The notes below the pieces were generated by a model, which saw only the letters and a list, made by a program, of their open reading frames with translations, had not been told where the DNA came from and ran no database searches. Both the position numbers and the translations under genes were made by a program. A DNA stretch of 64,000 bases from assembly GCF_009737085.1 (NCBI RefSeq), contig NZ_WOVL01000015.1, positions 1 to 64,000 of the forward strand. The letters run 5' to 3'. How positions within the stretch are numbered: the stretch's first letter is position 1; each line of letters begins with the position of its first letter. Positions 8,656-15,884 of the stretch are shown here, in pieces. This DNA is from Paenibacillus sp. NEAU-GSW1 (GTDB lineage Bacteria; Bacillota; Bacilli; Paenibacillales; Paenibacillaceae).

Positions 8656-8958
8656 TTAATGATCGCCGCTGTTGCCTTTGGACGGATTCGTAACGGCAAA
8701 CCCTTCTTCGGGAACATAAAAATAATCGATGCGCACGCCGTCGAGGAAATCGTTGTCCTTCTCCAAAATAACGTCAATTTCCTTGTCTGTCGAAACGACG
8801 ATATCTTTATCTGACGGCTCGTCAATTGCGAGTCCGTAGTGGGCATGGTCGCCATGAGCATGCGTCACATAAACGCGGAGCTTTTTGCCAGCGTTCTCCG
8901 GCTTGTCCAATTCAGCCTTTAATATTTTTGCGGCATTGCGCGTAATTTTGCAGTTCAT
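8656..8958 (-). CDS. HesB/IscA-like fold protein lacking the Fe-S cysteines
   Basis: A 100-residue protein with the HesB/IscA beta-rich layout: ITRNAAKILKAEL at the N-terminus, LRVYVTHAHGDHAHYGLAID in the middle and FAVTNPSK at the end. The three conserved cysteines of A-type Fe-S carriers are absent (its only Cys is residue 3), while a His-rich HAHGDHAH segment sits where the first cysteine region would be. AAGGAG is well placed before the ATG. It resembles YutM/YneR-type members in Firmicutes; function is unknown and Fe-S carriage is doubtful. Confidence 0.75.
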   Translation of the reverse strand: MNCKITRNAAKILKAELDKPENAGKKLRVYVTHAHGDHAHYGLAIDEPSDKDIVVSTDKEIDVILEKDNDFLDGVRIDYFYVPEEGFAVTNPSKGNSGDH

Positions 8959-9008
8959 TCAGATCCGCTCCTTAATAAAATAGCCGGATGCCTTAAAGGC
9001 ATCGCGCT

Positions 9009-9245
9009 TCATATCAATTTATTATACTTCTTCTCCATAATTCGGGCAAACCATTCCGCCGCAATCATGGTTACAGCTATATCGTCAACCGGCAAATAAG
9101 GCAGCACATCCGGTAGGACCCAATAGAGAATAACCGGAATGATAAAAAACAGCTTGTCTCGCAAAAGGACCTCCTTAGACACAAGAAGACGATAGATTCG
9201 GACAAACGTATTTCGCCAATGTCTTAGCGACAGCAGCTTGCGCAC
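9009..9245 (-). CDS. DUF1232 small membrane protein
   Basis: About 78 residues with the DUF1232 signature KLFFIIPVILYWVLPDVLPY followed by LPVDDIAV: a hydrophobic helix, the P-D-x-x-P motif and paired aspartates. The GTG at 9245 is chosen because AAAGGTGG lies 8 bases upstream; a TTG at 9278 would add 11 residues but has poor spacing. Function is unknown for the family. Confidence 0.75.
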   Translation of the reverse strand: MRKLLSLRHWRNTFVRIYRLLVSKEVLLRDKLFFIIPVILYWVLPDVLPYLPVDDIAVTMIAAEWFARIMEKKYNKLI

Positions 9246-9385
9246 AGGGCACACCACCTTTATGGCAGGTCTTGTCAATGACCTTTTTGCTATTATAGCA
9301 CAGGCATGCCCCTGTCCCGCAAACGCCCCGCAAAAGTGTAATTACATACTGGCCGTTCATTTCTGACGCGATACGCCGGCTTCGG

Positions 9386-10333
9386 TTACCGATGCAGCTT
9401 TAACGCTTCGGTCAGCAACGGCTGCAGAGAGCGATAGATCGGTTCAAATTGCTCGACGGGAAGCGGATTCACGCCAAATCCCGCTTCAACGGTAAATCCG
9501 GGACGCCGGAATTGCTGAATGAACCAATCTTTGTAGCCGGCGTCGCTGCCGCTAAGCTTGACTGGCTTATAGCCGCTGGCGCGCCCAAGCCGTTTGGCCA
9601 GCTTCTCCGCTTGCTTAGGCTCGTAGCCCCGATAGTTCCAATAAATCTCTTCTCCTTGCGTATGGAGAGCGACGACGGCATCGAATTGCAGCGCATTCGT
9701 TAAATTGGCAATTGCCAGCGCCTCCGGCTCGCTTAGCGGATACGGCCCCGGAAAATCTCGCGGAGCCGGCCCCGTCGTGCCTCGTCGGGAACACTCCTCT
9801 TCCCAGTGGGCGGGAAACTGGTCATTCAAATCGACGCCGCGCGCATTCGCCTTCCATTGATCGAACTCTTCCGAGCCGTTGTTCCACTGGATCAGCTGCC
9901 CGCGGAACGGATTGTGCGGCTGAGCTCCCTCCAGAACGAGCTGCACGCCGTCCGCATTTATCATCGGCACAGCCCATAATGTAACTTCACGGTACAATCG
10001 GCATGCGCTTACGCCATTGATTTGTCCATCGCTTGCGCATGCCGCAGCCCAGTCGCTTACATACCTCATAAGCAGCGCTGATGTAATCCATTCGTTCGCA
10101 TGGCAGCTTCCGTTCATATGAATGCGCCGTTCTCCCGTCCCGCATTTCAACGCGACAATCGGCCTGCCAAGCACCGTATGTCCGATGACATAGCCTTCGA
10201 CGAATGGATAACGACGCATAAGCACGATACTGTCTTCAATAAATTCGTTATAGCCATATTGAGTGAAGCTTGTTTCCGAACGCATTGTTTCTTTCATTTC
10301 ATCCCGCTCATTCATGCCTTTCGCTTCGTCCAT
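9386..10333 (-). CDS. M14-family zinc carboxypeptidase, gamma-D-glutamyl-diamino acid endopeptidase type
   Basis: A 315-residue M14 peptidase. Zinc ligands are in CHANEW (HxxE) and ALHTQGEE; the substrate-binding pattern is NARGVDLNDQFP; the catalytic glutamate is in FTVEAGFG. Bacillus homologues (EndoI/YqgT type) cut the gamma-D-Glu to diamino-acid bond of peptidoglycan peptides. No signal peptide is seen, which fits a cytoplasmic, recycling or sporulation-related role. The ATG at 10333 has GGGGTGG at 6-7 bases; an ATG 15 bases upstream is less likely. It lies 133 bases downstream of glutamate racemase. Confidence 0.82.
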   Translation of the reverse strand: MDEAKGMNERDEMKETMRSETSFTQYGYNEFIEDSIVLMRRYPFVEGYVIGHTVLGRPIVALKCGTGERRIHMNGSCHANEWITSALLMRYVSDWAAACASDGQINGVSACRLYREVTLWAVPMINADGVQLVLEGAQPHNPFRGQLIQWNNGSEEFDQWKANARGVDLNDQFPAHWEEECSRRGTTGPAPRDFPGPYPLSEPEALAIANLTNALQFDAVVALHTQGEEIYWNYRGYEPKQAEKLAKRLGRASGYKPVKLSGSDAGYKDWFIQQFRRPGFTVEAGFGVNPLPVEQFEPIYRSLQPLLTEALKLHR

Positions 10334-10466
10334 AGATCCACCCCGCATTCGCGTTTCCGCGCCGCGCTTATATGCTGCACGGCGCAGAATAACTGCATCG
10401 TTACATGCTATTCGAGGAGGACAGTCGCCATTCCATCGCTAAGGCATCGTTTTGACAATATCATGC

Positions 10467-11276
10467 TTATATGCGCTGCAGCTCCTGCCAAACAATCGGA
10501 GTAAGCTCCAATTGTTCGCCAAGCCACTCCTGCGCGATCACTTTAAACATGCGCGGCTCGCCGCTGCTTATAAACTGATGCACCGGCACGACATAGCCTG
10601 GTGCAAGCATGCCGCTTTCATGCAATATCGCTCTTGCTTCGCGGGCGGTCTCATTCGCCGAGCTGATCAGCTTAATGTTGGAGCCCATAACCTCGCCGAT
10701 CATCTCCGCCAGAAACGGATAATGCGTACAGCCTAGAATCAAACTGTCCATCGGATAGCGGCGCAAATGGCCGATGGATTGCGTAATGGTAAGATAAGTC
10801 TCGGAAGATCGGAAATTGCCGTTCTCCACCAGCGGAACGAAAGACGGGCAAGCTTCGCTAATAATCTGAATAGCTGGAGACAACTCTCTGAGCGCTTGTT
10901 CATAAGCGCCGCTTCTGATCGTCCCTTCGGTTCCGATTACGCCGACGCAGCCGGTTTCGGTATGCCCAATCGCCGCGCGCGCGCCCGGCTTAATAACGCC
11001 CACAACGGGAATTTTCACCCGGCTGCGGATATCCTCCAATGCGAATGCTGTGCTCGTATTGCACGCTATAATGATCATTTTCGGACTGAATTGAGCCAAA
11101 TAATCGACAATTTCCCGTGTGAAAAGCGTAACTTCCTCGGGGGAACGCGGTCCATACGGCGCTCTGGCCGTATCCCCGAAGTATACGATTTTTTCGTGCG
11201 GCAGCTGGCGCATAACCTCTCTAGCGACAGTTAGGCCGCCTACGCCTGAGTCAAGAATCGCAATCGGTTGCTGCAC
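10467..11276 (-). CDS. murI: Glutamate racemase
   Basis: Converts L-glutamate to D-glutamate for peptidoglycan. The N-terminal ILDSGVGGLTVARE is the family signature. The two catalytic cysteines lie in IIACNTSTAF and LILGCTHYPF, and KIVYFGDTARAPYG is also conserved. From the GTG at 11276 the product is 269 residues, the usual length. The open frame continues to 11405, but those residues have no family similarity; a second GTG at 11282 is an equally possible start. The ribosome site is weak. Confidence 0.95.
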   Translation of the reverse strand: MQQPIAILDSGVGGLTVAREVMRQLPHEKIVYFGDTARAPYGPRSPEEVTLFTREIVDYLAQFSPKMIIIACNTSTAFALEDIRSRVKIPVVGVIKPGARAAIGHTETGCVGVIGTEGTIRSGAYEQALRELSPAIQIISEACPSFVPLVENGNFRSSETYLTITQSIGHLRRYPMDSLILGCTHYPFLAEMIGEVMGSNIKLISSANETAREARAILHESGMLAPGYVVPVHQFISSGEPRMFKVIAQEWLGEQLELTPIVWQELQRI

Positions 11277-11406
11277 AAACACACCGCTTTCTATAAACGA
11301 TATTTTCCGCTTGCATTGTGAAGGATAAATGACCTGCGACTCCAATAGCATATGAGCAAAACAGCGGAAACGTACCACAATAGGTGGATACACGGCATTT
11401 TTCACG

Positions 11407-11441
11407 CAAAAAAACAGCGGATTCCGTCGACTGGAATCCGC
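11407..11441 (-). terminator. Terminator after the ytxG/ytxH-like operon
   Basis: GCGGATTCC pairs perfectly with GGAATCCGC around AGTCGAC on the minus strand, and seven Ts follow. It begins 16 bases past the stop of the YtxH-like gene. Confidence 0.88.
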
Positions 11442-11456
11442 CGCTTTCTTCGCTGT

Positions 11457-11813
11457 TTAATTAACCGTAAGCAGCTCTTTATCTTCCGATTCCGCCGCTT
11501 CAAGCTCGCTTGCTTCAACAGCTGCATCGTCATGGCGAAGCGACTTAACGCTTGTTACAACTGTAACTGCAGCATGCTTCGCTTTGTCTGCGAGCAGTAC
11601 CGCCTGATCGCCGAGCTGGCGGGCAATGCGGCCTGTCGTATCGCCAACCTGGCCAGCGACGCGAACCGTAGTTTCCGAAACCTTCTGCGCGCCAACCGTA
11701 ATATCTTGACGCAATTCCTTGCCTGCTTTAGGCGCAAGCAGCAATGCCGCAATCGAACCCACTACGCCTCCGGCCAATGCTCCCAGCAGAAAACCTTTCG
11801 TTTGCTTTGCCAT
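11457..11813 (-). CDS. ytxH: YtxH-domain protein
   Basis: A 118-residue protein with the YtxH signature: a Gly-rich membrane segment at the N-terminus (GFLLGALAGGVVGSIAALLL) followed by APKAGKELR and a long amphipathic helical tail. It is predicted to be anchored by one helix with a cytoplasmic tail. B. subtilis YtxH is a general stress protein of unknown mechanism. The ATG at 11813 has AAGGGAG upstream. It lies 28 bases after the DUF948 gene, forming a two-gene operon. Confidence 0.85.
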   Translation of the reverse strand: MAKQTKGFLLGALAGGVVGSIAALLLAPKAGKELRQDITVGAQKVSETTVRVAGQVGDTTGRIARQLGDQAVLLADKAKHAAVTVVTSVKSLRHDDAAVEASELEAAESEDKELLTVN

Positions 11814-11841
11814 CTGAATCGCTCCCTTCAAAATGATGACG

Positions 11842-12306
11842 CTATTCGCCCTGCTCTTCCGAATATGGCGCAGAATGGCGCTTGCGGTTAGTTTGCCATA
11901 GCTGCCAAGCTGCCATACCAAGTTCCGCCCATTCAAGCGCTTCACCGATTTGACGCTGCTTGGAAGCCCGTTCGGCGTGCTGAACCGCCGAATTTGCAAG
12001 CACCGAGGATACTTTGCTGACTGCCGACGTCGTATGTTCAACCGCATCGCCGATTTGCCCGGCTGCGGCGAACAGCTTTCCGGCCGATTGCAATTGATGT
12101 TGCGCTGTCCGAAGCGTTTGCTCTGCCGGCTCCGCTAGCGCGCCGAGCTTTAAAGAAGCTGCTTGCGCGTCTGCCAGCGCGAGCTCTGCCGCAGCTTGCA
12201 GCGCCGACAATCGTTTCAGCGCCGACCGCATGCCAAGCAATAGGCCAATCGCCAAACCAACAAATACTGCAGTTGTGATAGCCGCGCTCCATTCCATCAC
12301 CGACAT
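11842..12306 (-). CDS. DUF948 (YtxG-like) membrane-anchored protein
   Basis: A 154-residue protein with an N-terminal membrane segment (ITTAVFVGLAIGLLLGM) and a long alanine-rich helical region (LSALQAAAELALADAQAASL), the DUF948 layout. The ATG at 12306 has AGGAGG 9 bases upstream; the frame runs open to 12489, but the extension has no such signal. It is paired with the YtxH-like gene as in Bacillus ytxG-ytxH. Function is unknown. Confidence 0.8.
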   Translation of the reverse strand: MSVMEWSAAITTAVFVGLAIGLLLGMRSALKRLSALQAAAELALADAQAASLKLGALAEPAEQTLRTAQHQLQSAGKLFAAAGQIGDAVEHTTSAVSKVSSVLANSAVQHAERASKQRQIGEALEWAELGMAAWQLWQTNRKRHSAPYSEEQGE

Positions 12307-12435
12307 CCTCGTTCTCCTCCTTCGCCGACAGCCAAAGTTCTGTTTCGCCTTCCGCGAATAGGGCGAATGCCCATATCGTAATGCCATTATAAGCAGCATG
12401 GGCTCGTCTTGACACAAAGGACGGCCAGACAAAGC

Positions 12436-12482
12436 AAAAAAGCCGACTGGCTCAGGCTGCAAAGCAGCCCGAATCAGTCGGC
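12436..12482 (-). terminator. Terminator after the DUF86 gene
   Basis: GCCGACTG pairs with CAGTCGGC, with a nested GGCTGC/GCAGCC hairpin inside, then six Ts on the minus strand. It starts about 15 bases after the stop at 12497. Confidence 0.88.
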
Positions 12483-12496
12483 ATTCCAATCATTTA

Positions 12497-12922
12497 TTAA
12501 AAATTTAACTCTCGCTCAATATACTGCTCTACCGAGGCTTTGAACAATAGCAGCTGCTCCGACAGCTCGCGGATTTGCGGATAAAGCTCGGCACGCTGCC
12601 AAGTGAAGTAGTCTTGAACAAGCGGTTTGCGCAATTGTACCAATTCAATGAATGTTTGCTTCAGCTCGTTCGGAAAAACGCCTTCTTCTCCTGTAATCTC
12701 GATAATATCCTCGTAGCTGCTTGCGTCCCGCATAATAAATCCGTCGATCAAATAGCTGCCGACGTCGGTAATGATCTCGATCGCCAGGTGCAGCGCTCTC
12801 TCCTGCGCCATCCCTTCAATTAAACTTCCCTGCCAGCTGTCCGCCAATGTATTCAATGCTTGAGCGATATCCGGCATTGCTTCAAGTCTGACGCCAATTT
12901 GCTCGCGATTCACATAATACAT
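12497..12922 (-). CDS. DUF86 (HepT-like, YutE) protein with degenerate RNase motif
   Basis: A 141-residue all-helical protein: ALHLAIEIITDVGSYLIDGF is the DUF86/HepT core. HepT toxins carry RxxxxHxY near the end; here the segment reads LRKPLVQDYF, with Gln in place of the His, so RNase or AMP-acceptor activity looks lost. No MNT-type nucleotidyltransferase antitoxin gene lies next to it. It resembles the stand-alone YutE proteins of Bacillus. The function is unknown. Confidence 0.75.
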   Translation of the reverse strand: MYYVNREQIGVRLEAMPDIAQALNTLADSWQGSLIEGMAQERALHLAIEIITDVGSYLIDGFIMRDASSYEDIIEITGEEGVFPNELKQTFIELVQLRKPLVQDYFTWQRAELYPQIRELSEQLLLFKASVEQYIERELNF

Positions 12923-12938
12923 TTCAAATCTCTCGCTT

Positions 12939-13046
12939 TCAGTCCCGCTTTTTGGATTTTGCTTTAAGCTTTAACCATGCAAACATAACAATCATGCTGA
13001 TGATAATAATCAGCAAATAAGTCATCATTTCATAAAGATCTGCCAT
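12939..13046 (-). CDS. 35-residue single-pass membrane protein
   Basis: A short frame from ATG at 13046 to TGA at 12939-12941 encodes MADLYEMMTYLLIIIISMIV, then MFAWLKLKAKSKKRD. It has one hydrophobic helix and a Lys/Arg-rich cytoplasmic tail, the positive-inside layout. The ribosome site is weak (GAGA 6 bases upstream; AAAGG further away). It lies between the DUF86 and Dabb genes on the same strand, 16 bases upstream of DUF86 and 20 downstream of Dabb, tight enough for one transcript. No similarity is recognised. Confidence 0.55.
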   Translation of the reverse strand: MADLYEMMTYLLIIIISMIVMFAWLKLKAKSKKRD

Positions 13047-13066
13047 TGTATTCTCTACGACCTTTC

Positions 13067-13354
13067 TTAGCTTTCGTAATCGACGGTGACCGACGCTTCG
13101 CGCACTTGCGACATATGCTCGATTACTTTTTGGTGGACCGGATGCACCTGGTACGCGTTCAGTCCGTCCATTGAATCAAATTTCGTCGTCAGAGCAATAT
13201 GATAAGAGCGTTCGGAGTGCAGCACGTCGATGCCTACTTCGATAAACTTCAATACGTCAATTTTCCCTTCCATGTCACGAAGCACTTGAGCAGTACGCTC
13301 AACATTGTCCGGGCTGCCGTCTTTCAATTTAAATAAAACGATATGTGTAAGCAT
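13067..13354 (-). CDS. Dabb-family (stress-responsive A/B barrel) protein
   Basis: A 95-residue protein with the Dabb ferredoxin-like pattern: MLTHIVLFKLKDG at the start, IDVLKFIEVGIDVLHSERSY in the middle and YQVHPVHQKVI near the end. Members form dimeric alpha/beta barrels; some are stress-induced, others are cyclases, and no substrate is implied here. GAGGAG lies 10 bases before the ATG at 13354; a TTG three codons upstream is too close to it. Confidence 0.85.
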   Translation of the reverse strand: MLTHIVLFKLKDGSPDNVERTAQVLRDMEGKIDVLKFIEVGIDVLHSERSYHIALTTKFDSMDGLNAYQVHPVHQKVIEHMSQVREASVTVDYES

Positions 13355-13487
13355 CGGTACCAATCTCCTCTTTGCTTTAGTAATGGAATGACAAGCATTC
13401 TTTTGTCACATAATAACCTAAGCAGCCGCAGCTCGGCAACAAGCTTAACTGCAAGCCACTAAGTCCCGCTTAGAAAGGTGGATCGTC

Positions 13488-13751
13488 ATGCGATATACCG
13501 TAACAATTGCAACGACCATTATCGGGCTGGCTCTTTGCGCGTACAACGCAACCGGCTATGACCCGCATAATTTCGTATTTTTCATGTTCAGCATTCCGGC
13601 ATGGTTTGTCGATTTATTCGTCGATGTGCATGATGTCAGCGTCATGCTTATGTACGTGTTGACTGTGGCCAGCTGGGCGCTCCTCGGCTTTATTGCCGAT
13701 TACTTCATCGCCCGCAACAGAGGCCGCGAACGCAGTAGGAGCAATCTGTGA
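13488..13751 (+). CDS. Small membrane protein of unknown function
   Basis: An 87-residue protein with three hydrophobic stretches (VTIATTIIGLALCA, FVFFMFSIPAWFVDLF, VMLMYVLTVASWALLGFIAD) and an Arg-rich C-terminus. AGAAAGGTGG precedes the ATG. It stands alone between two minus-strand genes and has its own terminator. I do not recognise the family. Confidence 0.7.
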   Translation: MRYTVTIATTIIGLALCAYNATGYDPHNFVFFMFSIPAWFVDLFVDVHDVSVMLMYVLTVASWALLGFIADYFIARNRGRERSRSNL

Positions 13752-13786
13752 GCTTTCAATAAAGCTCCTTCTCAGCAATAACGCGC

Positions 13787-13820
13787 AAAGAGGAGCCTAT
13801 TCGGCTCCTCTTTATTGTTT
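13787..13820 (+). terminator. Bidirectional terminator between the membrane protein and cupredoxin genes
   Basis: AAAGAGGAGCC pairs perfectly with GGCTCCTCTTT around a 5-base loop, followed by TATTGTTT. The gene on the other strand ends at 13823, just inside it. Confidence 0.85.
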
Positions 13821-13822
13821 GA

Positions 13823-14212
13823 TTAAGCAGCTTCGACAATCAGCTTCGTTTTCATTTCAACGTGACCGGTGCCGCATGGAACCGAACAATGAACGATGTA
13901 TTCGCCTGGTTTATCTGCTTTAAATTCGGTTTCCAGGTTTTCACCTGTGAGGTCGATGTTCAACTCTTCGATTTTGGCGCCGTGGATGCCGCTTTTATTT
14001 TGAAGCTTCAAAATAACGTTGTCGCCGACTTTCACTTTGTACTCTTCTTCGCTAAATGTAAAGTCGCTGTTTGCTACCAATTTAACAAGCACTGTGCCAG
14101 GAGGCAGCTCCGCTGTCTCGTCAACAGGCTTCGGCGGCAAGCCGAAAGTCAGCAAATAAACTCCAAGAAGTGAGGCTGCTGATAATAATACGAACATGAT
14201 CCACTTATGCAT
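13823..14212 (-). CDS. Membrane-anchored cupredoxin with CuA-like site (COX2-type domain)
   Basis: A 129-residue protein: an N-terminal membrane helix (IMFVLLSAASLLGVYLLTF), then a single cupredoxin domain facing outward. The C-terminal motif HCSVPCGTGHVEM has the C-x3-C-x3-H-x2-M spacing of the binuclear CuA centre of cytochrome oxidase subunit II, and GIHGAKI supplies the upstream His. No oxidase subunit I or assembly genes are nearby, so this is a stand-alone protein that could carry electrons or copper. The start follows a GGGGAG-like site. Confidence 0.82.
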   Translation of the reverse strand: MHKWIMFVLLSAASLLGVYLLTFGLPPKPVDETAELPPGTVLVKLVANSDFTFSEEEYKVKVGDNVILKLQNKSGIHGAKIEELNIDLTGENLETEFKADKPGEYIVHCSVPCGTGHVEMKTKLIVEAA

Positions 14213-14401
14213 TACTCCGTGCTCCCCTTTTCGAACGATGTGTTTACTTCTTATATTACATAAGATCGTCCGAAGTTCTCAACCTTAAACTTCTTAAAGA
14301 GGAAAAGTTTTTGCACGAATATGACAAAACCATGAACATTATGCGATCACGCTTGAAAATAGAGCAAAAACACCCTTCTGTAGTCTATTTGCACAAATTT
14401 A

Positions 14402-14797
14402 TTATGATTTTTTCTCTTTCAGCACTTCAATTAACTTGCGGATATAGTCCGGCATCGGCAATCCCATTCGGCCATAGTTTTCCGTAACCGAGATCAATTC
14501 GTTCGCCAAGTAGAAATAAGTGGCCGCTCCCATCGTCGCATTATGCAGATCAAGCAAAATGTCAATGCGATGCGCAAGAAGGATGACGAGCAGCATTAGC
14601 CCTTTTTTTGCAAGCCCCCATACGCCGAACAAGCTGTTCAACCCTCTTCCCTCTTTAATGGACGCCAACACGCCGGAAATATAGTCGATGCCCATTGCAA
14701 TGACTAATACCGTGAGTGATTCCGGCCAACCTCCAAACGCGAATGTAATGATCGATCCGATTACGGCGCTTACTGAACATACTTTAACCAACGGCAA
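14402..14797 (-). CDS. Phage-holin-like (TcdE/Cph1 family) membrane protein
   Basis: About 131 residues from a TTG start: hydrophobic segments VCSVSAVIGSIITFAFGGW and LTVLVIAMGIDYISGVLASI, then KKGLMLLVILLAHRIDILLD and ATMGAATYFYLANELISVTE, the layout of Cph1/TcdE holins. AGGGGTGG lies 5-6 bases upstream of 14797; a second TTG at 14791 is possible. The frame remains open to 14947, but that would overlap the AraC gene. No endolysin or phage gene is adjacent, so a role in lysis or protein release is only inferred. Confidence 0.75.
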   Translation of the reverse strand: MPLVKVCSVSAVIGSIITFAFGGWPESLTVLVIAMGIDYISGVLASIKEGRGLNSLFGVWGLAKKGLMLLVILLAHRIDILLDLHNATMGAATYFYLANELISVTENYGRMGLPMPDYIRKLIEVLKEKKS

Positions 14798-14900
14798 ACC
14801 CCGCCACCCCTCTCTGTTCGAAATTGTCTTCTTCGATAAGATATGACGGGGGTCTACAGGTTGTCCTGAGCGTTCGCACAACAGACCTCTAATTGGACAG

Positions 14901-15734
14901 TTAACCGAACAGTTCCCGATAAGCCTTGGGCGAGAAACCTGCCTCACGGCGGAAAACGCGAATAAAGTAGCTAGCCTGCGAGAAGCCGACTCTTTCCGCC
15001 ACCTGTCCGATCGTCATCCGAGACGTAATCAGCAGGCTCTTCGCTGCCGCTATCCGGCAGTCGGTTAAATATTGATTTGGCGTTTTGCCGATGATGGTCT
15101 GGAAGATGCGTACAAAATAATAGGTGCTGTAGCCGCTCAGCTCCGCCATCGCGGCAAGCGTCCACGGTTCGCCGCAGCGGGACAAAATTTGGTCGGCAGC
15201 CACGCGAATCGATTCCTTCTTCTCCCGCGAGATCGCATATTGCTCCAACGGCTCGGCGTTATGCGCGAGCTCGGCAAGCACTTCATACAGAAGCGCTGAC
15301 ATGCGCGGCTCCTCTCTCGTCTCGAACGGTTCGCAAAGCTTATACATCGCATTCATCACTTGAGCGCACCGTTCCAGATCGGCAGATGTGAACAGCTTAA
15401 GCCCTTGATTGCCTTCGCCGGCAACAAGCGGCAGCCCGGCTGCTGCTTTGAAATGGATCCAGCGGACGTCCCACGGCAAATCCGGATCGGTTCCGTATCG
15501 CTGCTCGGCTTTTCTCGAATAAAGAAATCCGTCGCCGGCCTGAAGAATGGTCCTGCCTCTTTCGTGCTCGACATATCCTTGTCCGCTAAAGACAAGATGC
15601 AAATTGTAATAGTCCATCATCCCCTCCGGACGATGCTCGCGATGCTGCGGAAACTCGCTGTAACGGCCAAACGATTCCGGATAGCAAATATATTTGGTTA
15701 TGGCAGGCTCCGGCAAGTAATAGTGAGTTCGCAT
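14901..15734 (-). CDS. AraC-family transcriptional regulator
   Basis: A 277-residue regulator: an N-terminal cupin-like sugar-sensing domain (LHLVFSGQGYVEHERGRTIL) and a C-terminal double helix-turn-helix (LAAMAELSGYSTYYFVRIFQ, then IGQVAERVGFSQASYFIRVF). TGGAGG lies before the ATG at 15734. It is divergent from the GH42 beta-galactosidase gene across an AT-rich 150-base region with three direct repeats, so it probably activates that gene in response to a galactoside. Confidence 0.9.
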   Translation of the reverse strand: MRTHYYLPEPAITKYICYPESFGRYSEFPQHREHRPEGMMDYYNLHLVFSGQGYVEHERGRTILQAGDGFLYSRKAEQRYGTDPDLPWDVRWIHFKAAAGLPLVAGEGNQGLKLFTSADLERCAQVMNAMYKLCEPFETREEPRMSALLYEVLAELAHNAEPLEQYAISREKKESIRVAADQILSRCGEPWTLAAMAELSGYSTYYFVRIFQTIIGKTPNQYLTDCRIAAAKSLLITSRMTIGQVAERVGFSQASYFIRVFRREAGFSPKAYRELFG

Positions 15735-15759
15735 GATGCTTCCTCCATTTTGAAAGAAT

Positions 15760-15863
15760 CGCAATATTTTATTATTTAAACGCAATATTCGATTATTTAC
15801 GGATGAATACGACCATTTTACAATAATAGTGGAACTAATAAAATCGCAAAATATTATTATATA
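15760..15863. promoter_or_regulatory. Three AraC-type direct repeats between divergent araC-like and GH42 genes
   Basis: CGCAATATTTTATTATTTA (15760-15778) and CGCAATATTCGATTATTTA (15781-15799) agree at 17 of 19 positions, with a 21-base period, two helical turns. A third copy at 15845-15863 matches at 16 of 19. Direct repeats at two turns are typical of AraC-protein half-sites; these are good candidates for the regulator's operators. Confidence 0.6.
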
Positions 15864-15884
15864 AATCGAAAGCGAGGACTAACG

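Noticed and set aside
14402..14947. Prophage remnant around the holin-like gene
   Set aside because: No other phage gene is nearby, and such holin-like proteins are common as chromosomal singletons.
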